From Nymphaea colorata (taxonomy: Eukaryota; Streptophyta; Magnoliopsida; Nymphaeales; Nymphaeaceae), in contig NC_045151.1 of NCBI RefSeq assembly GCF_008831285.2, positions 5,283,682 to 5,347,681 of the forward strand: a DNA stretch of 64,000 bases. The letters are read 5' to 3'. The notes under the pieces are model-generated. The model worked only from the letters and a program-made list of their open reading frames with translations, was not told the DNA's origin and searched no databases. This document shows positions 23,807-36,600 of the stretch, in pieces. The first letter of the stretch is position 1. Each line of letters opens with the position of its first letter. Made by a program: the position numbers and the translations under genes.

Positions 23807-26202
23807 ACCAATTTAGTTATGACTCTAAGGTTGCATGTTCTTTGTACCAAATGCAGTGCTGTTGTCCAGAATATTATCTGCTTGCCCACAACTTCAAAGA
23901 CTTTGCAAACAAAACAGATGATATGTAGACAAGTATCTCAAAACTCAGCAACTTGAGCGTCGGATGCTCTCAATTTACAAATATCATACTCACTAAACTG
24001 TCCCCACAATTTCTCAAACTCGATTATCGTCTTAGTTAGGTTCACTAAGAAGGCTCATTAAAGTAAGCTCCCCTAGAATAATACCACAAACCCATAACAG
24101 CAAACACACTTAAATTTTTCGTATTGTTAGAAAAAGGTTTAACTTCTGCTTAATTAATCAATTTTTTTTAATCGATCTTGGATTGTTACTTAGGTTCATT
24201 GGTCTGTATTAGTCAGTCTAATAAGAAAATTATTAAATAGCCAGTTATGCTAAAACTGGCTTGTTTCTTATTATTATTTAAAATAGTTGTATGAATGTTT
24301 TTTTTTTTCCTTTAAATGCCATACAGTCATTAAATCTAACTGCAGAATGAAGTTAATACATTTTCCATCTTATCATTTTGAAAGAATAGTAAATTACACC
24401 AACAAGGTTAAGTACATTTTCCATACATATATTTAATTTATAAAAACTAAAAATGTTTACTAATCTGACAATTAATATTCTTCAGTCATCTTATCGACAT
24501 GATGATCTTACGGAAAAACTACACCCAGGCCTCTTCTTGGAACGAGTTCAGCAGCACACCCCAGAACTAATTCTTGGGGTTCTGGTTCCAGTTTTGCACA
24601 AACACACTCTCTTAACCTCTAATTTCCCTAGCCAATCACGTATCTTTTGAGCTCCGGATCCCCTCAAAATCCATCCGATTCCCATTTTCTTTATTTTCAG
24701 CCTGACCTGGTTTAGCAATACCGCTGAACTGGATCCAAAATATTGCGTATTTTCCGATCTACATATTCTTTAACCGAAGCTTATCTGAACCCGATTTGTG
24801 CCAATTTTCAGACCAGATTCACTCCAAACCCATTTTTTAAGGAAAGGGTCGAATTTAGAAACCGGTTTTGAACTAGATTTAAAACCACAACTAACCCCGA
24901 AATTAAACCCAAAGCCTTATCTAAAACCGAACTTCACTATTGTTGAAACCCAAATTAAAAAACCAACTTGAATTTCAAATACGGATCTATTAAACTATAC
25001 CAATTACAATATCTTAAACCTATGCGCCAGGTTCCAGTCTATATCTAGGTCTACACTCATAACTCACTTTTTCTAATGGCAAAATAACATCAGAAATATT
25101 AGCGTGATATTCAAAATGCACAATCGATTGATTTTGCAACGTGAGATTTAAATTCGTCGAGGACAATATTCTTTTCGAACCCAAGGAGATTGATGCAGAC
25201 CGAAAGCTAGCAAATACAAATCTAGCACATATTGTGTGGCTTATCGATTGGTTTAGACTCTAGGCAAAGGTCTGGTTATGTTTTGTTGTTTTTTTATTTG
25301 GATGTTTGTATCCATAGTGTAAAAATACACATATTAGGCTCCATGTTCATGTAATTGGACCTTTGTAAGTTGTAATCCATAGAGTTGGATCCAGAACCAT
25401 AAATCCATTCTCTCTTCTATATAAAGGTTCCTAGGATTCTTTTTATAATATAGTTCTTCATTAGTTGAAATATGAAATCCTTTCTTCTGCTGTTTGTTTC
25501 ATTTTTTGTGTTTTGCAATTATTTTATTTAGCCTTTATTTTATCAAATCTACTACTGTCTTACATTAGTTTTAACTGATTGTGGAGTATAAAATGACAAA
25601 TCTGCTGAATGTTGGATGTTGCTGGATGGTTAAAAGTAAAAAAATCTAGTGCTAAGCGCATTATAAATGGTTAATCCATCATAAACTATTAACATTGCTT
25701 CTAGAGGGACTTCCTTTTAAAGAATGCTTTTTAATTTTCAGTCATCCATCAACTTCCAGCATTAATCTGGCCATCAGACATTTAGTATTCCCGATTTTAG
25801 TTTGTCTATGTTGTGGCTCCCTTAGTCACATGGTCTTTTTCGATTGCATTATGATCTATAAGCAGTAGTTGTTCATAACAGCTTCTCTTGATATCATTTG
25901 CGTATTAAGTCCTCTAACTGGATAACGCCACGAATTAGTGGTAAGAGGTCGATCTTCAGTTTGCTAGAAGATAATGGATGTCTACCTAACTTAAGCTTCT
26001 ATCTAATAATAATAAAGGAATAAGAATATTAAATAGCCAGGCATATTTTCCGATCATCTGAAAGGTTCTCAAAGGTATATTCTTTTTTTCTTAGCCACGG
26101 CACGTTAATAAGACCTTGTTTCAAATTAGGAAAACAAGTTTGCAGTTAAAAAAGAGAAAGTTGCACCGTAGCATTACGATTCTGATTCCAGATCAGCTAC
26201 AA

Positions 26203-26373
26203 CAGTAGCGGAGGCAGGGGTGGGCTGATATGTGGACCGTTGCCCACACCAGCACACAAAACTGCTTCATTTATAAGTGGCTACCTCTTTAATGTTTATT
26301 TAATAAATGTCCCTTGAAGTTTAAAATTTCAACTATTAATGCCCAGAAATTTGTGGCTCTCGATCCGCCTCTG
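26203..26373. mobile_element. Candidate hAT-type MITE, 171 bp
   Basis: Starts CAGTAGCGGAGGCAG and ends so that the reverse complement reads CAGAGGCGGATCGAG; 10 of 15 positions agree, and the CAG...GCGGA core is typical for plant hAT derivatives. The interior is AT-rich and non-coding. The flanking 8-mers agree only poorly, so the target duplication is unsupported. Confidence 0.45.
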
Positions 26374-28999
26374 AGCACGTTTTTAACGCTTTCTTTCATT
26401 TATCTGAATATGATTCGGCAGTTCAAAACCTAAAAATTGGCTCTACAGTCAGTTTATTGGGGGGTCTGGAGAGAAGATTTTGTGGCTTGTGGACTCTTGA
26501 ATTCTGCTAAATGTTTGAACCTTTATAGAAGTGTTCATATTGTAGGCATTAGAAAGAAAGTAGCTAATAGCTAGTGATTAAGATTCCGAGTCATAATTTC
26601 CCCTGCGTTGCGTAGATTTTTCAAGGAGGAAGGATTAAACGTTTGAGATACAAAAGTGCTGTTGTTATCATGAAAGCAAAGACGCTGGGGTTTTTGTTTA
26701 TTTGCTGACTGACATGTTACGGACTTGAATATTTGTCCGAATAAGGACAGTACATTTTCCTCTGGAGAAAATAAAAAGTATCGAACTCAAACAGTTTCAA
26801 CAACATCCTTTACCATATAATTCATTTCAAAAGGAAAAGGATCCACCATTTTGCACTATGAAAGTCTTTACTAAAACAAAGCTACCAATAACGCACTAGT
26901 TCAGTGGATTAAACTACCATTTGAAGCTTTTGGCATTTGGGAATGGAGTGGCTAGTGGCTCATGGGAAACTGTAAACAAGTTCAAACATGGCATGTGGGT
27001 AAGTTTAATTACTTGAAGGCTGTGTTTCGGTGGCCAATAGATTCAACTGAGACTGGGACTGTTTGCACAAAAGGATAATTTCGCGAACAGGTTTAATATT
27101 AAATCTAATCAAATTTTATATTTCTTTTTTAATCCAGGAAAATGAATGGCTAGAAGGCTTAGAAGCAACAACAATCTTTTGAGCTATACTTGTATGAATT
27201 AAGGAGACATGGGCAGGCATTTCCGGGTCGTTATAATATAAGGACGTGAAGATGTAGGCTTGTAATTCAAAAATTTAAATGTTCAACGGGCGTTAATTTG
27301 CCATTTTGAATATCTCCTTCTCATTTTTTTTTTCTGTTAAGAAAAGGATTCCATATTTTTTTTATTATATTATTTTGAATGCAGGGAGATGTTGTGAGTA
27401 GGGTTCCAATTTGTTGAGCGACAACCACGAACCCGTTGGATCCCCACATTGGGAAAACTTATGGACTCCTTTTCTCTACAAAGAGATTGAAACGATGCCG
27501 TTTCCAGGGGACCCAACAGAGAAGGCAGGTCCTTTTCTCCTTGAAAGTTATTGATATCAACACTACTTAAATGGCCAAAGAGAAGAAAAAAACAAATTTA
27601 AAAAAAAAAAAAAAAGGGGGAAACGGAAATTGTCCTCCACACGCCCTTAAAGCTTACTCCGTCAACAAAGATCATTGCTGTCTTTTTCTCTCCCAAACAT
27701 TGTGAGGATTTTACGGTACGTAGTGAATACTCCATCTTGATTGCATGTCCTCGGTAGGCCAGTTTGATGGATGCTGATTCTTACTGTTCTATTTAATATT
27801 GACTAATTAATCGATTCCAATCAGCGTTTTTAGGAACATTGCATTTTGAAAAATTGAAGATTAATTGAATATGTGTTTTGTGTTAGGCCTTCAAATTGAC
27901 CTTCCGGTTTTGCAAGCACAGCCCATGCCACAGTTCTTGAATTCATCCGCCTTACGACCGTATGCATCAAACTCCCTTTTTGTTTGAAAAGGAGCTCGTG
28001 AAGGAAACTGGGGATGGAAGGAAAAGGGTTCGCGGATTCACGTATTTGATTTGAAGTCCACTAGAAAGAATCCAGAGGCTCCTTTCCATTCCACCAACGG
28101 TGGAAAAGGGCGTCAGTCAAAAGGGAAATTTACCTTGAGATTTGCCTTGTGGAACTCATGGCCGCGGCGGGGGTGGGGTCCCTGTGATTTTTTATGAACG
28201 TCTCAAATCTTTGACCGTTTTCTCCGAGAGACAAGAACGCGAAACCGGCAAGCAAACCAACTCCACACATACCATCCACATTAATTCCTCGAGAAGTCGT
28301 TCTCCAGCGCTTATCGGCGAAATACTGCTGCCATCCCACCTCTTTGTTTGTAGGATATTTGCTGAAAGTCAAAAGTTGTTATTAATAATGGCCACTTCTT
28401 ATTTAATTTCACTTGATTAATCCACTATCCCCTAATTGTATGGAACAGCGGGAAGACAGAACACATAATTGATTGGCCCGTTTCTGCTCACAGCAATCAA
28501 CCAACTATTAAGAATCGATCTGCAACACCACAGCAGAGCAAACTGAAAAACGAAAAAGAAACAAAAAGAGAAAGCGAAGACATCACCACCATGAGCGATC
28601 TGTTTCGATGTTCAAATTCCCTATTCATTAACAAATACATGCAGGTGCTTTAACGAAAAGAATTGCGGGGAAGGCCAGCTGAGCTCTCTAGCTATAGCTA
28701 CACAGACAAAAAGCTACGAGCTTGGCCCTTCCCCTCCCCTATATAAATTTATATATATCACAACTCTATATATGGGCACGATGTCCAATTCCTACATACG
28801 GAAGCGAACTAGCTAGACACTCTCGACTCCCAAATTACATCTCTGTATGTATCTCTCTGTTATTACTTCAATACGCAAAACTGTAACGGAAAAAGCGAGA
28901 AAATTCTCCGGGGACGTACAGCCGGCCATCCCTCAGGCAAAATTTCTCGGGTCCAAGAAGAAAGGCCAAGTCAGAGGAGCGAGAGAAGTAATAATGTCT

Positions 29000-30898
29000 C
29001 TAAACTTGGTTGGCGAGGTCTTTGGGCGTAATGAAGGTGCCGTGGAAGCCGTAGGGCACCCTGGAGGGCAGCTTGATCGAGGCCTCCAGCTGCATAGTGG
29101 CGGCGTTTATGATGAGAAGTTCCGACTCCGAAGTCTTCTCATTGTGCATGAAAGTGAGGACGTGGCCGTCGTCCTCTGCTTCGGGCGAAGGGCAGGAGGA
29201 ATTGCGGGGAAGGAAGTAGGGCTCGCCGCCAAAGCAGGAGGGACCGTACTCGAACTTCCGGACCTCGCCGGTGGTCAGGTCGACCTTCGCCACGCCGGAG
29301 ACCTTGGGCCAGGGCTCCACGACCGCGAGGTAGGCGAAGCGGGTCTTGCGGCCGAGGAGGTTGCGGTTGACCATGCCGGCCTCAAGGGTGATGCCAGGGG
29401 CGATGGTCCGGCGGGTTGACGTACCGGTCGACGGGTTGAGGCGGATCTCCGAGAGCACGGCTTTGAGGGGCTCGTCGTTTTCGTTGAAGATGGAGTCCGG
29501 CGGGGTCATGCAGGAGCCGATGACGACGACCTCGCCGGTTTCCGGCTCCTCCCACGCGTTCCAAAGGTGGAAGCAGAAGCAGTCAGGGGCGTCCACCCAG
29601 CGGATGTTGGAGGCATCAGAGTCATACTTTGGGAGGATGCCGAACCGCGCCGTCTTCTCCTTGTCGTAGACGACGGGGGAGCCGCCGCACACCATCTCCT
29701 GCAGGCGGAACACCACCTGGTGGTCGGGGACGACGACAAAATTGTTGGTTATGGCGAAGTCGTGGATCATGGTGGGCTGATCCAGGGGAATCTCGACGTC
29801 TGGGGCTTTAGTGCCGTCGGGCGAGACGTGGAAGTAGCGGAGGTAAGGCTGCCGGAGGACGTCGTAGCTGAGGGCGAAAAGCTCGCCGGATACGGGGTCC
29901 ACCTTGGGGTGGGCGATCATGGAGGAGACGAGGTGGCCGCCGAAGTCGAATCGACCGACTGTCTGCAGGTCGCCGGCAGGAGTGAGGCGGACGTGGTAGG
30001 GGAGGTCGTCCTCAGACATGGCGAGCAGCCGGCCGTTAAAGTAGACGAGGCCCGCGTTCGCGACGCCGATGCCCTGGCTGGCGTCGACGAGGCCGAAGAG
30101 GGCGCGAGCCTGGAAGAGGGCGAGGCGGGCGATCCCTGCGTGGCCATGGAGCTCCCCAATCGCCTTGGGGAAGATGGGGCGCCCGATGGTCTCTTCCTGG
30201 ACGAACCGGTGGGTGCGGGTGAACCTGCAGGCATAGGAGGCGCGGCCGCCGTCGAGGGAGACGGCGTGGACCATGCCGTCTCCGTCGAAGAAGTGGTGTC
30301 CGGCCACGGGGTCGAACAGGGGATTTGCCCCGTTGCGCACGTACACCCCCGAAATACATTCTGGTATGCAGCCGCTCACCGGCAGGTCATGCTCCACCGG
30401 GTGTTCCCTCACCGGAGAGAAATTCCCGGCAATCTGAACCGCCGGGTCGGCTGTCTTGGGCAGCGGATGCTGCCTCTCGAGCGGAGCGATGATGGCGTTC
30501 TCGACGGCGTCCAGCGCGGAGGCGATCACCCTCTGGGCGAAATTCCACTTAGGCCCGCTGCTCTTCTTCTCGAGCCCAGCAGCCGAGGGTGGTTTGGCAG
30601 CCTCCCTTTGACTCCAAGAGTCAGGCGCCGTCACCGGAGGAGAAGGGATGAGGTAAGGGAGCTTGGACAGCAGAGCAGGCGGTGATGGTGGCGATGGGGA
30701 GGGAGCAGCAACACTGCAACGGATTGCGAGGTTGCGGCCGCTGAAATTGCGGTTGGAATGAGATGGAAAGCCGAGTGGGGGTAGGGCGGCGTCGGTGCTG
30801 AAGTGCAGACGCTGAGCGTCTCTACTGCATTGGATTGTGGGGCCATAGGCAGTAGAATGTGAATGGAACGGTTTGGATGATATGCTAGAACTGATCAT
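29000..30898 (-). CDS. NCED: 9-cis-epoxycarotenoid dioxygenase (NCED)
   Basis: Cleaves 9-cis-violaxanthin or 9'-cis-neoxanthin at the 11,12 bond to give xanthoxin, the committed and usually rate-limiting step of abscisic acid synthesis in plastids. The 632-residue protein starts with a Ser/Pro-rich, acid-poor stretch (about 1-65) typical of a chloroplast transit peptide. A basic/amphipathic helix region follows ([16 protein letters not shown], 116-131), then the carotenoid-oxygenase beta-propeller from about 150. All four Fe(II)-binding histidines are present: His330 (MIAHPK), His379 (MIHDFAIT), His444 ([10 protein letters not shown]) and His619 (GFHGTF). [18 protein letters not shown] and [10 protein letters not shown] mark it as NCED rather than CCD1 or CCD4. 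It is intronless, as NCED genes usually are, and slightly longer than the common 570-610. The start is the first ATG after the TATA box, and no upstream ATG lies between them. The exon is strongly GC-rich against AT-rich flanks. I cannot say which paralogue it is. Confidence 0.97.
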   Translation of the reverse strand: MISSSISSKPFHSHSTAYGPTIQCSRDAQRLHFSTDAALPPLGFPSHSNRNFSGRNLAIRCSVAAPSPSPPSPPALLSKLPYLIPSPPVTAPDSWSQREAAKPPSAAGLEKKSSGPKWNFAQRVIASALDAVENAIIAPLERQHPLPKTADPAVQIAGNFSPVREHPVEHDLPVSGCIPECISGVYVRNGANPLFDPVAGHHFFDGDGMVHAVSLDGGRASYACRFTRTHRFVQEETIGRPIFPKAIGELHGHAGIARLALFQARALFGLVDASQGIGVANAGLVYFNGRLLAMSEDDLPYHVRLTPAGDLQTVGRFDFGGHLVSSMIAHPKVDPVSGELFALSYDVLRQPYLRYFHVSPDGTKAPDVEIPLDQPTMIHDFAITNNFVVVPDHQVVFRLQEMVCGGSPVVYDKEKTARFGILPKYDSDASNIRWVDAPDCFCFHLWNAWEEPETGEVVVIGSCMTPPDSIFNENDEPLKAVLSEIRLNPSTGTSTRRTIAPGITLEAGMVNRNLLGRKTRFAYLAVVEPWPKVSGVAKVDLTTGEVRKFEYGPSCFGGEPYFLPRNSSCPSPEAEDDGHVLTFMHNEKTSESELLIINAATMQLEASIKLPSRVPYGFHGTFITPKDLANQV

Positions 30899-31115
30899 GG
30901 CTGCAGCTTCTTCAAGCTTGCGGCTGATTCTTCGGTCGAAGCTAAAACCCGAACTGTGGGAAAAAGATTTTAAGGATGGATGTTGACGGCGATGGAGAGG
31001 AAAGGTAGAAGAACACTGGTGTTAGTTAGTATTCTTACTATTAGTAATGGAAGCAAGAGGGAAGCAGGGAAAGATCAAGGATGGAGATGACAGTTGGATG
31101 TCTGTGATTTGGGTG
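30899..31115 (-). other. Probable 5' untranslated region of NCED
   Basis: Runs from the start codon back to about 30 bp downstream of the TATA box. On the sense (-) strand it is pyrimidine-rich, contains no ATG and ends GCAGCC before the start codon, an acceptable plant context. The transcription start is estimated from TATA spacing, not observed. Confidence 0.5.
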
Positions 31116-31140
31116 GAGGGAAAGGAAGGGGGAAAGGGAG

Positions 31141-31150
31141 TATTTATAGG
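31141..31150 (-). promoter_or_regulatory. TATA box of the NCED promoter
   Basis: The - strand reads CCTATAAATA, a canonical plant TATA box, 243 bp upstream of the NCED start codon, which predicts transcription starting near 31110-31115. Confidence 0.7.
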
Positions 31151-31233
31151 TGAGCGTGGAGGGGGGATGGGTTTGAAAGGGGAAGAGGAGGGAGGGGGGG
31201 CGAGGGTCCACATATTTGCCTTGTCCAAGATGA

Positions 31234-31241
31234 CCACGTGG
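31234..31241. promoter_or_regulatory. Palindromic G-box / ABRE (CCACGTGG)
   Basis: A perfect CCACGTGG palindrome about 90 bp upstream of the TATA box. G-box/ABRE cores bind bZIP (ABF/AREB) and some bHLH factors, and are known in promoters induced by ABA and drought. Its proximal position fits stress-induced NCED expression. The function is inferred from the motif. Confidence 0.6.
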
Positions 31242-31953
31242 TGGTGGTATGGTAGAAAAAAGACGCACTTGCGAGTGAGATTTGATTAAAGACCGAGTGA
31301 TCCCAAGTTGATGCCACGACCTCAAATATGATGGCTTGGCCCCCCTCCCCTCGTCATCACATTCAGATCTTAGGACGCGGTCGCCCTTTCCTTCTATTCT
31401 ATTTGTAGAAGAAGAAGAAGAAGAAGATGACGGATGGAGACCTCTCCCTCCCTCCCTCCCGCTCTTACCAAAGCCATGCCCCTTCCTATACTTATCTGTT
31501 ATATCCCCCAGATCCCATAAATTAAAGGTCACATCAACTCGTCGCCAACTCCCTAAAAAAGTTGTTTGTACCAATTGAATCGACCTTTGCCCTCCTAATC
31601 CCAATCCGTTACGGGACACACTCCTCTCTCCCGCTCTGGGGAAAATGCCACGCCCAATTTACTTGCCCAATGTACCACGAAAAGGGAAGATAGACTATTC
31701 GAGAGAGAGAGAGAGATGGCGTGGGAAGATGTGTGACGTAATGCGCGGTTGGACGAGGGGGGAAAGAAAGTAGGACAACTTTTGAAGGGGAGGAAGGGAA
31801 TTTCGTTCCAGGTTCCACCTCCGGAATTTTCTCCCACTCGGGACCTAATTTTGACGCGTCTCTCTTCCCTCACTTTCTTAGGAAAAGAAAAGAGGAAAGC
31901 AACCATGTCTCATAATCCCTTCCCCTTTTCTTGTCATGGCTAGCAGTCGATGG

Positions 31954-31965
31954 ACGCGTGTCCTC
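31954..31965. promoter_or_regulatory. Coupling element 3-like motif
   Basis: ACGCGTGTCCTC is a complete match to the CE3 element described in the barley HVA1 promoter, where it acts with an ABRE in the ABA response. It lies about 1.06 kb upstream of the NCED start codon, in reverse orientation. A 12-base exact match in a promoter that also has a G-box is suggestive, but the distance is long. Confidence 0.4.
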
Positions 31966-32683
31966 GGGAGTGACATGGGAGAGGCGTCACTGCGTTTTCA
32001 TTTGAAACCCGAGTTTTGAAATTTTAACTTCACAAAAAAGTAAGATTTTACGTCTTAATGGTAAACACTAGGGAGATAAATGCGTTAGTTGCAGTCGAGG
32101 TGTCTACGCGCAAGTGGATAGGAAAATCAAACTTTGGACCAGCACAAGGAAAATAATGAAAAAAAAGAAATTCTTTCCAATCCACGACAAAGTGAAAACT
32201 GTTCTGCTCATTTTTCTTCCGCATCTCCGATTTACGATCGGACCTTTTTATATGTAAAAGAAATACATCATGAACTGGGTCTTTACTCATGTTCTTCTCG
32301 TGTATCAATAAAAATATTATACTTGGAAAAAGTTCCAAAGGTCGTTCTTCAAATTCATAGAGAAGTTCTCTCGTCCACTTTTCAAAGTCTTCTCGGCATG
32401 AAATTCATGTATTAAAAAGTTAAAATTAAATACTCAAATGCTGGGATATTAAAACGTGAAAACCGTATCTAGTTTCCAACTGTTAGGAAAGAAAAACGTC
32501 GTAGGTTCTCCATTATCTTGTACTTTAATTTGGATGTCTAATACTATTTCTGGTTTGCTTTGGAGAAATGTGTATCTTCCTTTTTCCATTGTCTAATTAG
32601 AGGTTTCCAAACACGGGTTTGCAGATCAAATCAAAGAAAATTCTTCTTTCTTCTTCATATATACATATAGACATATGAGTGAA

Positions 32684-32811
32684 TTAACCAGAAAGGACGA
32701 CTGAGTGATACGGTAAAACCCAGTGCAAACCTCCTCTGGAGAGGGCCTTTCATTTTGTCATTCAAATCCGTTCTCAGGATTTGCTTTTAACCAGAAAGGA
32801 CGACTGAGTGA
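32684..32811. repeat. Perfect 25-bp direct repeat, offset 103
   Basis: TTAACCAGAAAGGACGACTG and five more bases (AGTGA) occur at 32684-32708 and 32787-32811, flanking a 78-bp segment. Too long for an ordinary target duplication, so more likely a local duplication. Confidence 0.9.
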
Positions 32812-33304
32812 GGTAGTGATCACGTTACCGCCACCATGTGGAAGAGAACATTAACTGGTGTAAAAACTGGCGGACGCCACTGCTTCTTTCAGGAAATAAG
32901 TATTTTAGTATGTAGTTAAAAGGAAAGACTACTAGAGGGGAAGTGGGGGTTGTGGAGGGTACCCTGCGAGACCTTTCTCCTTGTCTCTAAAATTGAGAGC
33001 TGCTTTGGGACTTGGGTGGGGGATTGAGACACCATTTAACTATAATGTCATGCATCTACTATTTACAGTCCAAAAGGATAGCACCATCGAATTGATGACC
33101 AAACTTTCACTCCTCACTAGAGGAAAAAAAATGATTGCTTCAATGTAGGACTTAGGAAACCTTTCTCTCTCTTTAATTTTTTTCTATTTGCTTTTGCTCT
33201 TTTTTAAGAAGAAACACTTGCTTCGATTGGGAAAGAGTAAGACCTTTATCTCTTTGAGCTTTCTTTTTGTGTCCCCCTTAAATAATACATACATCTACTA
33301 GGTG

Positions 33305-33688
33305 TAGGGATGTCAATATATTCAACCGATCCGCTTTAGTAAAAATAGACTTAAGAAAAGTTTTGATAGGCAATAAGGAATCAGATCAGATTCAGATTCA
33401 ACACATAAGATTTAATACCATTCAGATTTGGATTTAATTTTAAATAAATTCTCTACATCCAATATCCATGTATTATGATATATAATATGGTTCAGATGCA
33501 GCTTAAAAGTTGATTCAGATTTGGATGAGAACCTAAAAATCGAACTCGAAAATCATATATTGATATGGCATAGATTTTGTTCATCCATTTTGAGTTTGAA
33601 TTCAAATCCAAATATTTGAACATCCGGAAAAAGAGATGTAGTAAACATATAGTACATCCGATTCAAATCTGATCCATGGACGTTCCTA
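33305..33688. mobile_element. Candidate hAT-like element, 384 bp
   Basis: The left end TAGGGATGTCAAT and the reverse complement of the right end, TAGGAACGTCCAT, agree at 10 of 13 positions. The TAGGG-TGTCAA type end is common in plant hAT derivatives. The interior is made of degenerate GATTCAGATT-like sequence without coding capacity. The flanking 8-mers ACTAGGTG and CTTAGTAG agree at only half of positions. Confidence 0.4.
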
Positions 33689-36600
33689 CTTAGTAGGAAC
33701 TAACAAGCGTACTAGTGTGGAAACCTTAGGTCTTCCTTGGTAGCTACAATGTGGACTAACTAGCTCATGAAGCGTTGAGTAGGGGTTTCCAAAGTTTGAC
33801 CTCCCTCATCGGACCTGGAAATGTGGTGTTAAAAGCTTTGACATCCCTTTGATTCCAATGGCGTTTGCAGTCGCTTCAGATGAGCAAAGCCCCTATCAGT
33901 TTGATCTAATAATACCCACTAGATTATATATTCACAAATAGCAATGAAAATTGTCAACGTTCATTTTATATAACAAAGTTGCAAGAAACTAATATAATAA
34001 TGCAAAGTTTGGCCAGAGGAATATAATTTATTTGGGCTGGGGTTCGCATCTCTTCATCTGGTCTCATGTGGAATACCTGACACGAAGCGTACCCAATGAT
34101 CAGCTAACAAACAAACATCAAACTTTGCCTTTAACTATTATCATTATTAATAAGACTTTTATTGCTATAAAATTTTTATGGTTAGTGCTACATAAAATAA
34201 GTTATAAGCTGACTATAGATCAGCGCCATCATGGATGACCCCTCCCAAAATAAGTTGATGCTCTAATAATATTTCTTATAGTCATGAGTAAAGAAGTTGA
34301 TTTCGTTTAGAGCATGTATAGCTATAACGAATGGATTGCATAAGCGCAACTTGGATATTGTTATATACTTCCACGTGCCCATGGGACGATTATTGGTTCA
34401 CTTGTTGATTTGTTTGATTATTTTTCTGCTCAATGATATGGTCCAATTAGGTCCACGAAGATTTAAATTATTCGAAAAGAAAGAGGTCCTAATGATTTGG
34501 GCCAAAAAATATAATAAGATAGCAGTGGTCAACCGGTTATTACAGGGCTAATTATTGTGGACATTATGTGGTGCTTGTGGTCAGCTGCATGGTACAAGGG
34601 AAGCACTTTTTCTTTTTTGTTTTTCTTGTTCGTTTTCCTCCCTTGCATTTCTTGATTTTCTCCTTTTGACGGTCGCAACAAAAGCCTTCGCCTACGGAGT
34701 AGTTTTTGAGCTAAGTTTGGTTTTGCATTGACGAACATGCGTCTTAATTTGCATGCTCCCTCAACCTGTCATGTCTTGTCAACAATTGCTGAACATTGTA
34801 GAGAGAAGCTTTTACTCCCGTAGTTACCAATTAATTAGCGGCCAACAGTACTCTTGACTACAAACACACACACTCTCTCTCTCTCTCTCTAGTACTGAAG
34901 CCCCATGATGGTAACGGCAAGTTAATTAGCAGCCATCCCTTGGCGTAATGCTTAAGCTACATATTAAGAGGCAATGGAAGAGTTTTACCAACCACCCAGA
35001 TACCTGAAACACATGGCCACTCATGGAGGCTACTTCATCTATCGATTTAATATATATGTATATACATATACTAATTTAAAAAAGGTGAAGATCTGGAATT
35101 TATATATATTCTAGCTAGCTTGCTGGATCCAAATTAATGCGTATCAAATTAATTATAAATCCGGCCGCTTGGGTATTGAACCGGGCAAATGCATATGGGC
35201 GTGGGTTTGGAACGCATAGAGGTGGATGAAACCTAATTAGCAGGTGGAGAGGAGAGAGGCCTTATAATTAAGGTACGCATGATCATAATTTTTTTGTCTT
35301 TTGGATCCAACGTGGCCCATGAGCGCCCCTAGCTTATAATTAAGCAAGTGCGGGGCCTAGCTGCATTAGCACATGACAATGAATGTGCTCAACTTGATGG
35401 CAGTTATACACATAAACTTTTTTAAGAACCGGATCCATCAATTCCTTAATAGAAAAAAAGCTCATACTACTTGGTCAAAATACAAGGCAAGAAAACACGG
35501 AATAAAATACATGAGGATCCACCAAAAGTGGCCATTTGACTAGTACAACACCAAAAGAAGTTATATAAATATAGTCCACGGGTCGGACCCACCCACATCT
35601 CCATGCTTGGGGATGGCCTAGCCCAAGTGCGCAACGGGGTTGACCCAATAATTCTTGCATTTGCATGCCCACCATGCACATTATGGGCACGCACCTCTCT
35701 AACTGTGCTAGCTATATGTCCATCCTTGGAATCATTATTTAGAGTGTGCTTAATCTTTGAATTCGTGCCAAATGCTTTTCAGTCAAACAAGTCTCCTGCA
35801 CCATTCAAATTAAACAAGAGTTCTCGATGCTAAAGTAATCGGATGAGGATGCAACCATACATCGAAGGAAAGCGTTTTGGGATATTTAATCTTTAAGTTG
35901 AAGGCAGTAGTTAAATGGTATAACTTGTATCATGGGTCAAAATGTTGTCAAAATTAATCATTAATGAGCCTCCGTCCAATGTTCCCAACTAGATAGATAG
36001 ATCAGTACTGCTAACTAGGTCTATTCTGAGTGATGAAAAAGAAAAGGTATCTTGCGTCCAAGCCTTCGGTTCAACAGTTGGGAGGGGGTTAAACTAAAAC
36101 CTACGTCTCAAGTGGAAGTGGTTGTACGTTCATCACCCTGACCAACTAGCCAAACTCAGCTTGGGAGTCGGTTCTCTTTTTGGATCGCTCATCAACAACT
36201 TAAAAACTCCTTTCATTTATTAAATAATATCTGAAAGTTAACAAGTTGATGACGAAAGTGGTAGAGAACTTTAACTCTTCGTTGGGCTTCCAGTCCAAGA
36301 CGCACAGTATACACTTTGTAAGATAACCCCAAAGTCACAAATCTTGGCAAGAAAATCGCGACAGAAGGTGAAAAGTCTGGCAATAGTTCATTTCTCGACA
36401 AAAACTTGAGAAGATTGATATTTCGTTTTGTAGCCTCATTAAGTACGCAGTTCATGCCATATATAGCTGACGTGGTTTTGCAAAAGATGCAACTTTTCAT
36501 ATTTTAATTTCTAACAGACATCATACGTACCTTTTAAGAATTAGATCAGCTTCAAAGAAACTCACATGAAAATTCCCAACACTTGGAAAGATATCATTTC

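Larger units (their letters stand above)
23612..28999. other. Intergenic region downstream of NCED
   Basis: No gene recognised. Contains a perfect 29-bp direct repeat (23732-23760 and 23778-23806, beginning TTTAACTTCC), a CCGAACC/AACCCG-rich degenerate stretch at 24650-25060, a segment at 25260-25560 with a TATATAAAGG box that resembles a decayed copia LTR, a candidate hAT element (26203-26373) and a poly-A tract near 27598-27615. The last few hundred bases should include the 3' untranslated region of the NCED transcript; I could not place a poly(A) signal. Confidence 0.5.

Noticed and set aside
25260-25560. Possible solo copia LTR with TATATAAAGG box
   Set aside because: The texture is right, but I found no TG...CA ends, target duplication or second copy, so it is only mentioned in the spacer entry.
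29567-30685. 372-codon open frame on the + strand, antisense to NCED, with other long frames beside it (28847-29419, 29346-29669)
   Set aside because: They arise from the high GC content and codon bias of the NCED exon on the other strand. None shows a domain, and the NCED frame has full family conservation.
31041-31619. 192-codon - strand frame upstream of NCED
   Set aside because: It overlaps the G-box and TATA box, is Ser/Pro/Gly low complexity from purine/pyrimidine tracts, and has no family similarity that I recognise.
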